From: Phoronis australis
Taxonomy: Eukaryota > Phoronida > Phoronidae
Length of the DNA: 64,000 nt
Direction of reading: 5' to 3'
NCBI GenBank assembly: GCA_002633005.1
Contig: NMRA01000328.1
Location: 411,741-475,740, forward strand
Shown: in pieces, positions 11,801 to 22,100 of the stretch
How the letters are laid out: each line of letters starts with the position of its first letter
Numbering within the stretch: the stretch's first letter is position 1
Notes under the pieces: generated by a model
The model's database searches: none
What the model saw: only the letters and a program-made list of their open reading frames with translations
What the model was told of the DNA's origin: nothing
Program-made: the position numbers and the translations under genes

Positions 11801-14800
11801 CCTACAAGCAGCCATCACCTCGGGGAGACAGTCCATGGACCTGTGAAAAAAAAAAGAAATGTTCTAAGCTGTGTGAAAAAAACTGTTAGTATACAATGAA
11901 CCCTCGACATAACTTCACTATAATACACTCATTGACATATCATTAAAATAACGTTTTTTTACTTTGGTAATAAAGTTAAGATGGTGGACCAACAAACATT
12001 GAAAGATGAATGTTGGAATACTAATCACTGACCGAGGATACATGTCACTAGTCTGCAGGTTCACTATTCCAAGCTGAAGGGTTCACCACTCTAAAAGTTC
12101 ACTCCTCTGAGTGTCTGCTAATTAGTAAGACAGATCTGACATGAATAAAGTACTGTATTTGTGTCCATTTAGTGAAGACTGGCAGAGTAGGGTAGCCTAC
12201 AACATGTACTTTTGACTCGGCCATGCGCGTGGTTCGGATCAATGGGTGAGGTTGATGCCCAACGGAAAAACTTTTCTGTCACGCTGTGAAATGTTGCAAC
12301 CGGCACGTGGGTTTGGCGACTGCTGTATTGTCGTTGATAATTCATTAATTTTGCTACTCCATATTCTTTCAAAAAATGCATGTTCATACTCCTTTTTCGG
12401 TATTTCTTTGAAGCCAATTTGCACAAACATGAAATCCAAAGTGTACTAGTACCTGAGCTCTCTTCTTCCTCAGTGTCTAGTATCGTGCAGTTTTGTATGT
12501 AGAAGTATAAAAAAATTCCAAAGTTTTACATAATTCACTGCTGTGAAATTTTACATAATCTTAGAGAAGTGAACCTTCCCCAGTAGTGAACCTCTGGAGT
12601 TAGTGGGCAATTCCCACTGAAAGTTGGAAAGGCCATACACCAAACGAGAATAAAAGAATACTTCAAGGTACCAGGGTCAAAGACACGAAGCTGTCTTGTG
12701 ACCTCTGGTGGGTAAAAGCATCACCTGAAGGACTGGAGATGGAATGGCTGGATATGTGGTAACGTAAGCAGAGTGTTGTCATACCACCATCTACCCTGAA
12801 TAGTCATCTGAATGATGTTGATAATACGCAGAGCCGTCACAAGCCACCCACTGTCAGCGGATACATCCAGAAGAGCCTGCGACAAACAGCATGCAATACA
12901 TTAACTAAGTATGCGGTGCAAAGTATGCCACTATCCAGTCGACATAACTATGTATGGTGGTCACTAGTTAAACAGACTGATCGCAAGGACGGGTTATATG
13001 GACCTTCTGCATAGGGAACACTGCTTTTCCTGATCTACCCGAGTGATTGGTATTTATTTGTTTTATCAACACTCGACTGATGCTTCATAAGTTTCCTCTA
13101 TTTTTGTCTTTTATAAGATTGACATGTTTTTACCTGCTTGATGTTCTAGCATTGCCTGATTGCTTTGGAAACACCTATAAAGGAGATAGTCTCTACAGCA
13201 ACTGATTTAGCCACTTCACAAATACCAACCTCTTGAAAAGTGATATTACATCACCTCATAATACCTCGTACTGTGTTTAAGACAACTTTCAAAAGTATAA
13301 GTATCAGTGGTCACGTCAGAACCTACAGTTAATGCAAAGTAGTTGGTAGAGTATTAGGCACTTCACCAGAGTGTTTGTTAAAGACCTCCGACAGACCTGA
13401 CAAATCCTGATAGCTTGGTCCATGACTGACTTGGTGTCAGTCAGGTAGTCAGACGATGGTAACTGTAGTCGTGAGTAATGGGCTTGTAGCAAGATATGAG
13501 TCTTGGTGTGAGAGTCGTCGTACGCATACTGATTCACTTCAAATGGGATACGCTGGGCTAGGTCACTGGAATTACAAGAGAGTTGTAAAGTACCCGAGTG
13601 AAACAGTACTAACTATTACAGTCACAGGTGGAGACAGGTGTGAAGTTGTAGATGATCATTTATTGCAAAATATCCCCAATTTAGAACAAAACATGCAAGT
13701 AAAACCTTATTTTAAAAACCTCAAGTCTTATTTCAAATAATGACAGTGATAATAATTTAAGCCGTTTTCATGCAACTGTGTTGTGTAGGCTGGTATTGTC
13801 GAACAGTACCTGTGGTCACTGACAGTAATTTTAAAAACTCTTCAAACATGAAAAACCACAATACTGGATATCACTTTGTAAACTTGTTGCATTTTACCAC
13901 TCAGTATGTCCTTATCAAATTTAAACAACAAACATTACTAGAGTGACACTTCAGAAAAAGAAGATGGCAATGAAGTTTGATCTTTTGACTTGCAAATTAA
14001 ATTTAACTTCTTAAATGGGTTTATCATTATGATTTTGCTCTGTCGTTTCTATATTACCCACCTTGAGGGTTTATTTTATTTATACGTGGTAACTGCGAAG
14101 CGATACCGAAGCTAGTTTACAGTGAAAGAACACATAAGGATGAGATAAAAGGTCATATATATTATGACAAACTAAACAACTACAGATATCAATAAAAAGT
14201 TGTATAATAACTGTTAAGCTGTAAAGGTTGTGACAATCTGCACTATACTACTACAGGTATTGATAAATACAAATTATTTTATATTACTCATTCCTATTTA
14301 TAACCACTATGTACTACTTTAGTATTCATACACCTCCCTACTCGTTATCTCATTGGTCAGTTACTTCTCCTTTGTGTCAGCCATCTATAATGTCTCACGC
14401 ATTAGGCCTGCTGTGTTTTACCAAACTATTTTTCCTATTTTATCAATTTTTTTGTTAGGCTTTTCAGGCGTTTTCTTCATAGCTCCTTCAAGTTTGTTGT
14501 TCTTCTGTTTACTCTGGACACTTCTATGTAAACGCCATAGGCGTTTTTTTTACCAAATGGATTTTGAAGAATCTTGTTTTGTAGTACTTTTGCACTTCCG
14601 TCACAATGCATGACATTCTACAATTCACGTCTAGTTTTACTCTGCAAGTTAGCTAGTCACACATCACAGGCAGAATAGATTCCGATAAAACAGTCACCAA
14701 ATGGACCAAGACAGGCATTGACTGCATTGAATATTGAATACAAACCTATTTATTTGATCTTCGTTATGCCGAACAGGCAGCTCGGAATATTCATCAGCAT

Positions 14801-16933
14801 TCTGAAATGGGATTCACAAAAACATGTGTAGATTCAATATGCACTTCATGAATTGTAATATTAATCAATATATTGCTGGATTATGTTTAACAGATGTTGA
14901 ACTAATTTTGTTTTTACACATAGCTTTGTTTTATTGGATTAATCCAACTTCATGCAATTCAGAATCAACTGTGACAGTTGAAAAGCTAGAGTGACTTACG
15001 GCAAGGATTTCAATGAGCTTGGTCATTGACGAATCAGACTCCAGCTCATCTCTGAACATTCGCACTGTTTCATGACTCAGGTAATAGTAGGATGATATAC
15101 GCCCCAATGTAGAGGTGTTAATGGTCCGATTATCCTGAAGAACAACACATTTGGTTACTATATCATTAGGCAGTTGTTAAAAACCAGGGCTGTGCGCTTT
15201 GTAAACCACAAGACATTAGTTTGAACTTGAGGCGAAAAATCGTTTATGGAACAGAAAGTGAATTCAATCCCACAATTCAACACTAGAACCTCACCGACCA
15301 ATCACTTCAGTGGCAGCCATTTTGCCAGTAAAGGCTTGTAAGCAAGGTACAAACTACACAGTTAACGGACTCATAAACACGGTCACGGGCGTATGAACAC
15401 GACTCACGTACCTGCAAACACCGTTCACTGACTCACAAACACAGGAACGGACTCACAAAACATGATCCATTCACCCAAATGCACGGGACACAGACTCACA
15501 TTCACGAAGAAACATGATTAACAGATCGCTAAACATAGTTTACGAACAAAATGTAGATGTCAGCTGACCCAGGAAGCCGATGAGTCCATGACCCGTGTTT
15601 ATGGCATGCTTTATCGGTGTCAACCATGTTTGGCGGTCCGTCAACCGTGTTTCTTCGTGAATGTGAGTCCGTGTCCCACGTATTTTGGGTGAATGGATCG
15701 TGTTTTGTGAGTCCGTTCTTGTGTTTGTGAGTCAGTGAACGGTGCTTTCAGATACGTGAGTCGTGTTCATGCATCCGTGACCATGTTTGTAAGTCCGTTA
15801 ACCATGTATAGTTTAGGTACCTTGGTAAGCTACTGAGCATACTTGCTTTTCACTCGCCTAATTTTGCGAAGTCTTGCTTTTCTCACAAGAAATTAGGTAT
15901 AGGTAATGCTTTTCTGGACAGTCGCATGTTTCTGTCATACCACAGAAAAAAAACAAAACTAGGTGTAAAATGTGTAACTTCATCAACGATAGCACTTTTT
16001 TCCAGTCTTCCCAAACCAATGAAAACTTTGAAATAAAACATTATTCTGATTGCACCACCAACAATATTATTTACCTTATAACTTGTAAAAAATGTTCTAT
16101 CCAATACATAGGACAAACTCAACATAATCTACAAACTCGGTTTCGTAAGCATAGATTTAACATAATACATAAAAACATTTCTGATACTATAGGTAATCAT
16201 TTCAATTCCAAAAACCATAATATTCAAGATCTTTCTGTACAAATAATAGAAAAACTCCAACACCCCAGTACCCCTCACAGACTTAAAAGAGAACAATATT
16301 GGATAGACAAGCTGAATACAATAGAACCTCATGGATTGAACATAAAAACTTCTTAAAATATGTCATTGAATTTTTTACGCAAAAATGTATCATTTTCATT
16401 ACACCATATCTTATATGTCAATTGTCATTTTGTGTTTGATTTTACTTTATTTCTGTTTTTGTTGATAAAGGAAGTTGTTACATCCGAAAATTTCAAATTT
16501 CAGTTGAACCATTCTTGTTGTTTTATTTACCGATTTATATATGTCATACCACATAATATTAAAATTCAGTTCCAGCAAGGCTAATCCTCAGAAACAAGTC
16601 AAGTTAAAATAATGTGTGAAGAAAATGGAAGTATGTTTTAATATGCTGATCTGAAATTAAAAAATTTTTAAAAAACATTATTCACTAGAGTGCAGTTTAA
16701 TTTCGTACAATGAGTTATAGTGTTGTCCCACAAATCACAAAACTCCACACCAGTAACAGATCTTCTACCCAAATGTTATGTATATATCACTTGACATGAA
16801 TACAGGCTATGACGAACCTACCTCTTCAATTTCAATACAATACGAGGACTCCAGCTCAAGTAGGGCATTCTCCACAAGTGAAGATAAGAAGAGATTTATA
16901 CTCTCGTGATCTGTGTTCTCCAGTTTGTAGAAG
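8495..16933 (-). CDS. ASCC3: ASCC3, C-terminal part only (Ski2-like helicase, second Sec63 cassette)
   Basis: ASCC3 is the large Ski2-type helicase of the activating signal cointegrator complex, acting in ALKBH3-linked alkylation repair and in splitting of collided ribosomes. Nine minus-strand exons are visible: 16933-16822, 15134-15000, 14801-14746, 13565-13397, 12876-12725, 11840-11741, 11112-10998, 9400-9309, 8818-8495. All have GT-AG sites and compatible phases and give 417 residues. Landmarks are [24 protein letters not shown] (winged helix), [59 protein letters not shown] and [15 protein letters not shown]. The last phrase is diagnostic of ASCC3 rather than SNRNP200. Vertebrate ASCC3 is about 2,200 aa, so both RecA cores are missing. 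I did not find upstream exons between 16,934 and the oppositely oriented receptor gene at 19,078. It is either a gene whose 5' part lies beyond, interleaved with the receptor gene, or a 5'-truncated copy. Confidence 0.88.
9309..9400 (-). CDS. ASCC3: ASCC3 exon (DQEYVL segment)
   Basis: Acceptor tgtccaacag, donor AAG|GTAATA. Encodes [20 protein letters not shown] and [10 protein letters not shown]; vertebrate ASCC3 has [20 protein letters not shown] here. Phase joins both neighbours. Confidence 0.85.
10080..10925. repeat. Degenerate tandem/dispersed repeat of about 140-150 bp
   Basis: Related blocks recur near 10213, 10465, 10620 and 10757. They have the pattern 'aaatttcacgaaaaacc...aagaagctac...gccactaggggaaacaac'. 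The same block recurs at 35207 and 35347. It lies in an ASCC3 intron and has no coding potential. Confidence 0.55.
10998..11112 (-). CDS. ASCC3: ASCC3 exon (LPVIDV segment)
   Basis: Acceptor tttactaccag|ATTTAC, donor AACA|GTAAGT. Encodes [20 protein letters not shown] and WDDGSDREQ, matching vertebrate FLSHLPVINVGISVKGSWDD. The exact acceptor is the best of several CAGs and keeps phase 0. Confidence 0.75.
11741..11840 (-). CDS. ASCC3: ASCC3 exon (CLPEVMAAC segment)
   Basis: Acceptor tttttcacag|GTCCATG, donor CAG|GTTTGT. Encodes [20 protein letters not shown] and [13 protein letters not shown]; compare SIESLPELIHAC in vertebrates. About 14 residues of the vertebrate KWKPIMKG-type linker are absent. 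Confidence 0.75.
12725..12876 (-). CDS. ASCC3: ASCC3 exon (QGRWW segment)
   Basis: Acceptor tttgtcgcag, donor TTCAG|GTGATG. Encodes [20 protein letters not shown], then [20 protein letters not shown], a close match to the Sec63 helical bundle of ASCC3 (AMLDVAANQGWLVTVLNITN in human). Confidence 0.88.
13397..13565 (-). CDS. ASCC3: ASCC3 exon (LLQAHYSR segment)
   Basis: Acceptor tgtaattccag, donor CAG|GTCTGT. Encodes [20 protein letters not shown], then [20 protein letters not shown] and [15 protein letters not shown], the Sec63 domain core. Confidence 0.9.
14746..14801 (-). CDS. ASCC3: ASCC3 exon (ELPVRHNED segment)
   Basis: A small 56-nt exon: acceptor atttcag|AATGCT, donor AATAG|GTTTGT. 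Encodes [18 protein letters not shown], the conserved [11 protein letters not shown] motif of Ski2/Sec63 helicases. Confidence 0.87.
15000..15134 (-). CDS. ASCC3: ASCC3 exon (winged-helix end)
   Basis: Acceptor gttcttcag, donor GCC|GTAAGT. Encodes [20 protein letters not shown], then [14 protein letters not shown] and an ILA end. It is the winged-helix to Sec63 transition (T-x-x-GRIxSYYYL). Confidence 0.88.
15336..15832. mobile_element. Foldback (long inverted repeat) element
   Basis: The left arm, about 15336-15525, and right arm, about 15640-15832, are near-perfect reverse complements over roughly 190 bp with a ~115-bp spacer. Examples: gttaacggactcataaacac at the left, against gtaagtccgttaacc at the right; cattcacgaagaaacatg against ttcttcgtgaatgtgag. 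The arms are built from degenerate GACTCACAAACACxGGAACG-type subrepeats. It lies in an ASCC3 intron directly before a Penelope-like fragment. Confidence 0.85.
15907..16356 (+). mobile_element. Penelope-like element fragment, GIY-YIG endonuclease end
   Basis: Open frame in the 5'-truncated 3' end of a Penelope-like retroelement. It shows RCKMCNFI (CxxC knuckle), [25 protein letters not shown] (the GIY-YIG strand pair), [15 protein letters not shown] and [10 protein letters not shown] before a TAA. The reverse transcriptase is absent. The fragment starts just outside the inverted repeat ending at 15832 and lies in an ASCC3 intron, on the opposite strand to ASCC3. Confidence 0.85.
16822..16933 (-). 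CDS. ASCC3: ASCC3 most upstream exon seen
   Basis: Acceptor atatttcag|CTTCTAC, donor GAG|GTAGGT. Encodes [20 protein letters not shown] and [17 protein letters not shown], matching HDSVNKFLSHLIEKSLIELE and SYCIEIGED of vertebrate ASCC3. Its first base completes a codon from an exon that I could not find. Confidence 0.85.
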
Positions 16934-18531
16934 CTGAAATATATAAGAAACATTTCTCAATATTATTTTACTTCTGAATATGCGTATTTTAGTGTACAAC
17001 ATTAAAAACTTGGCAATAAAACATTTTACTTAGAAAATAAAAAGTGGACATATACAAATTAACCACACATCAAAAGAACTAGAATTTAAACTTTTATAAG
17101 CATACTGTTAATGACCATGTATGTTCATGACTTCGAACCTCAATGCATACGTCATCCAGCTCGAAAAAAAAAACCCTGTCCTAAATAGACAAATCACCAA
17201 TACATTCATTGTGTTATAAACAAACTTGGGGCTCAGTTGAAGTTGTGCACTTGTAAAACATAGGAACATGGAAATTAAAAAGGTTATCATGTATGCTCTC
17301 AACATGCTGTTCACACACAGACCTATCCTGAAACAATTACACGTGGAACTACTTGTTGCTAAGTTTGGGGGCTGTCTGGAAACTGTTTGAGAGCAACGTG
17401 CCCTACTTGTACCAACTGTAATGATTTATCCATCTTGTCCAGGTATGAAGGTAACTTGTTCTGGGTATGAAATAAATTATCAGCCACACCGGTTGCAGGT
17501 TGCGGTTGCGTAGCGCAGTGACATACATATCGGTCAACACCCTGAAATCCTGCCATCCGATGCAAAGCGACACATGAACAGAGTGACAACTTATGCCTTG
17601 TACCAGATAAGGGATATATGTTCGTAGATGCTCCACTTAGGGTGAAGCAAGTTCCACTCAAGTTGTGTTCTATAGTAAGTCTGTGTATAGAGAGGAATGA
17701 ATAACAAAATCATTCCAACACATGCCAAGAATTGTAGGATCACTTGGCTTACATCAAAATCCAGCTGCTGTCTTTATGGTGGTTGGGTAATTGTCCTAAT
17801 TTTGTTGCACTCCCATTAAATTCATGAGGAACAAAATATGGAAACATTATATAAACATTTTAGGTTGTAAAAGTCACATTTCTTGCCTGATTTTCAAAAT
17901 TCAAAAACCAATCACATATACTTTTATTCAAATAAGACATTTGCAAAATGAAAATTTAAAAATATTATTTTCGGGCCCCAGTGTGTTCATGATGGGTCTG
18001 ATAATCTAAGGAACGATATCTCAGCCGCATTAAGGCGATGTGATCAACTACAACAGCATCGTGTCCTCGACCACTGAATGCCAACAGATTTTAAAATACA
18101 CAAACCAAATCTCCAACCGTGAGGTTGTCAACGTAGGATTCTTTCCACAATCTTCAGAAGAATACTAAAACTAGATTGACCAACTTGAATATATAGTGAC
18201 TGGATGTCATGCTCAACTCATCACATCAGATTTTGGTATATTTGGAGACAAAATACATATGCTCACATTTGTTGCAAAGTGTATCTGTTTCATGGAAACA
18301 AGATAGTAAATTTAGCACAATTAATGACCAGTAATACATCAATTAAGACGCATTAAAACAATTAAATGCAAATCAACACACATTACATGCCCACAAAAAC
18401 ACAGGTAACTTAATGTTTGTAAATTATTTCCAAAATGTCAACTGATAAGCTATTAACAGCTGTACCAGGTCCTACCATACTCAGCCTTAGACTTAATGTG
18501 AAGTGCATTCTAAACATATTGATTGTTGCAG
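16934..18531. other. No gene recognised upstream of the ASCC3 fragment
   Basis: I looked for minus-strand exons encoding the next conserved ASCC3 segment (TWTYFFRRL and similar) and saw none. The 100-codon minus frame at 17359-17661 overlaps another frame and matches nothing known to me. Confidence 0.4.
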
Positions 18532-18683
18532 GTATGCCAGGGCAGGGCGGGGTTAGTACTGACTGAACCTGTGGCGCAGTCACTGGCACGGTACTACACT
18601 ACCATTGAAACAGTAGTCAAACTGAAGGAGTATTTCAGAACCTGCCATTCGTTTGGCTATCAGTCTTCATCAGAAAGGCATCG
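18532..18683 (+). pseudogene. Possible isolated exon resembling a Ski2-helicase winged-helix
   Basis: Between acceptor tgttgcag (phase 0) and donor CATCG|GTGATT there is an open frame with LVLTEPVAQSLARYYTTIET and VVKLKEYF. It recalls the T-x-x-G-R-x-x-A-R-Y-Y-x-x-x-x-T motif of HFM1/ASCC3-type helicases. It is on the plus strand, unlike the ASCC3 exons, and I found no partner exons. It may be a fossil or chance. Confidence 0.25.
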
Positions 18684-19026
18684 GTGATTCATCCAAAATG
18701 TTACCATGATGGTTGTTTACCTGCATTGTCAAGTGCACCCATCTAATCTCAGACTGAACATAGAACAGCTTCAGCCATGTGTTATGCAATCAGCCACATG
18801 AATGCATGTTGAGGGCATAGCAGGTATTGTTACACCTATTCAGGTTCAGCAAGGTTTTGTTTGCTGACCAATGAAGGGAACTGACAACTCACTATTTATA
18901 CAACAGTGCAGAGAAGAAACCACTGAGGAGTGCCAGTGTTTAGCCATTGTGCTGTGGCAATCTGGGCGGAGAGGTTTGATTTGTTTAGGGTGTATACACA
19001 TTGCTCTGGTGTACAGGACTAGAGAT

Positions 19027-19076
19027 CCGAGGGCAGTAAAGGAAGGACAGATTCGAGGGCAGTAAAGGAAGGACAA
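19027..19076 (+). repeat. 26-bp direct duplication at the start of receptor gene A
   Basis: The block cgagggcagtaaaggaagga occurs twice, about 26 bp apart, ending two bases before the ATG at 19078. It lies in the presumed 5' UTR or promoter of receptor gene A. Confidence 0.7.
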
Positions 19077-19077
19077 A

Positions 19078-19180
19078 ATGGTGAAGAAAAAAGGATTACT
19101 AGATCATATCTTATTTGGATTATTTGTCTTGTTCGTGTCAGCACCCCAATGTCAAACATCTCCTAAAGAGCAACCAGAAA
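19078..19180 (+). CDS. Receptor gene A exon 1, signal peptide
   Basis: MVKKKG then the hydrophobic core LLDHILFGLFVLFVSA and APQCQ, a typical signal peptide. Donor GAAA|GTATGT, phase 1. Confidence 0.78.
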
Positions 19181-22100
19181 GTATGTACTCCTGCGTGTAA
19201 TTTAATAACTCGTGACGTACTAATAAAAGGGGCTATACCCCTTCACTGTCTTCCACCGCAAAATCTTACATTTTGATTTAGACCACATTCTGAGCATGGT
19301 TCCAATCAATAATATTTAGCAAACTCAGACATCACATATTGTTAACTTGAGTGAGGCATAAGTTGACAACAACTGAAGTACTGTAGAAAGGTGGTCAAAT
19401 CACAAGTTAGCCTCTAGGACCCAACTCGGGGGTTTACAGCATTGAATCAGTATGATTGTGTTAAGGCTTTTCAGGACTGTGAAAGCTAACCAGGTAAAAT
19501 GCAATGTTTAGAAATAACACAACTAAAAACAACTATGACTGCATTTGAAATTTCTTTTCCTAAAGGCAATGATTCTATGGTACTAGCTAGAATTTATTAT
19601 GTGTTCTGGGAACAGGGCATCCTATGAACACCAACAGGGGCATTCTTCAATGAAAACCTTAACTAAGGCCTGGCACAGTTGTGACATATAGAACACGAAA
19701 ACATACCCGAGTCAATACGAAAAGTCAACATGTGTTTAAGTATTAAAGAACCTGTCAGTATGAGACCATGTTTACTTTGAGACCAAGCAAAATACAATTG
19801 TGTCGTTCCTAATCAGTCTCCAGGTCACAATACCTGAACACTGGATAAAAAAATTTTGCTTGTGGTCATTATTAATATTTCACTTCCTATTTTTGGCTAT
19901 TTTTCAAATAAAAACAGAAGGACAAATATAATGGCTTGGATCAAAACATTGCCATAGTCACCAGCATCTGTATTTAAAGCAGAACATCCGGATATAAAGT
20001 GGGACACTTTGGGCTATGCCAAAACAAAAGTTTTAAATGTTTACTACAACACCCGAAAACACCCCAAAAGTGTTTAAAAAAAGGTAGACCAAATTCACCC
20101 TACATGGCCTGTGGAAAGGTCTTGGTATATTTTATTTCATAACGATACGATGCCAGCTGCACGGTAATTCAATCCTATCTTTCGCATTCAATGCTATTAC
20201 ATCAACTCAATCCACACACGTTGATTCCAAATCATGAATTCAATGCTGTTTTGTTTATTGTAACCTGTTTTGTGAATTCAATGCTGTTTAATCTGTTCTG
20301 TGTTGTCTATCGTATCGTGTTGTGAATTCCATCACCTTTCAAGAATTCAATCCAGTTTCGTCGATTCTCTTTCATCAATCCTAGCAACCTGGGCAAACTG
20401 AAACTTCGTGTGTATTATATCCTGTCGTGAATTCCATCCTGTCGTGAATTCAATCCAGTTTCGTCAATCCCAGCTGCCTATGGACGAAACCAATATTTGT
20501 CGCATGCGTTTGAGTTTCCTTGTTGCGTAACGTCTGCGACACTCGGCGTCAGAAGCGAAGCAAGAGTTGGTTCTGACAATGTCACACTAGAGAGAAATGC
20601 TGTCAAATATCGTTGGTCTTTTGACCGATTCAGTTCACCAGCTGCAAGTCAACAACTTAACCAGCCTGGCACCCAATCCCTGGCCCAGTGGATTCTGACC
20701 ACTACTTTGGCACTGAGGGACACCACAACGGCAAACTTAGCGCCATCTGATACGAGATCAACCAATTCCTCAGGCTCCGCCTTTGTTCAGGCAATGCATG
20801 TGAATCGTGCAACAGAGTGTGTGTCCAGTTCTATTTGTGATAATACCGTAAACGTTCGGGTTAACGCCCATGCTCAGTTAACCGCCCACCCTCTACTTTA
20901 GGTGGATTTTCGATTTAACCGCCCACTGCTCAGTTAACCGCCCCTCTACGATTTTTGAAGATTTCCAGTTAAGCGCCCACCTCTCGTTTAATTGCCCATC
21001 CCCGACTTTTCAAGATTGAAGATTTTGGGCGAAAGTGTTAGGAAACGTGCATTCCCGACTTTTAGATACTGATGTTGATCACAACCAGCGCAACGACGCT
21101 GGGCCTCCGGGACAGTGGTTTGGCAATGTGAATTACAATACAAGTAATGAATTATTGTCCCGGATCATGGACTTACTTCAAAATATAATACTTGGAACGT
21201 TTTTGTCATTTTATTTTCTTCCCATGTTTGCAAACCCCGCCGGCGTCAATACCTTCGCTTTCAGCGATGCTGTCTGCCGCGCTGAGCTTCCTTCAGCAGT
21301 GCCCTAGATAAAAACATATATTCAAAATAATCGGCCAGAGAAATGTGACAACGGTTTATCCAACCCTCCAAATTCTCTTTAGGTAGGAAGCTCTCGTATT
21401 TTGAAGAATTAATTTCTATAACTCCCGGAAGGATGTCAAATTCTCCCCATTTTGATGAATGTTATTGCCAGGTTATCAAGGATGTGTGGCTACCAAAGGG
21501 ACAGTGTGCCTCACTGGGTTAGCCTACCGATTTGCTGCCTTTTGATTTCTGAGTTCACAGGTTGGCAATACGTCACTGTATATTTGTGTATCATCTTGAA
21601 ATAATAAAAAACTTCTAATCCGAAATTTTGTTTTTCGCTTACTGCATCTCAGTCAAACAGGCGTTAGCAGATTTAACTAATGTTGCTGGCTGTTCTTTAC
21701 TATGATATGCGTCAACCCCCGCCTGACTGTGCAGTGTGAATTATCGCTTCCATATTCCCTTTTTAGCTATCCAGAATAATTTTGTTTCTACATTGGCCAG
21801 TTTCATCCTGAACAAATTTCTTATCATTCGAGCCTGAAATATCTACAACGCAGACTGACTGAAAATTGGCGATAGTTGGTAGGAGGTGCACGCAGCTAGA
21901 GTTACGGGCATGGCACACTGACGAGCCTATGGAACATCGAGCCGGAAAATATGGAAGCAGACTTGACATCGCAGTTTTGGGGGACACTGGAACGGAGGAA
22001 TATCGTAAAGCACTGGGTCTTTCCTAACAAGAGCTTAACGTACAGCATCACACCGGTTTCTTTTACTTTTAGTCACTGCCTACTCAAAAATGCACATTAT

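Noticed and set aside
17359-17661. 100-codon minus-strand frame considered as an upstream ASCC3 exon
   Set aside because: No resemblance to the expected ASCC3 segment and no suitable phase or splice context.
20497-20901. 134-codon open frame inside the foldback element
   Set aside because: No recognisable domain, and its end runs into the TTAACCGCCCA repeat block. Not supported as a gene.
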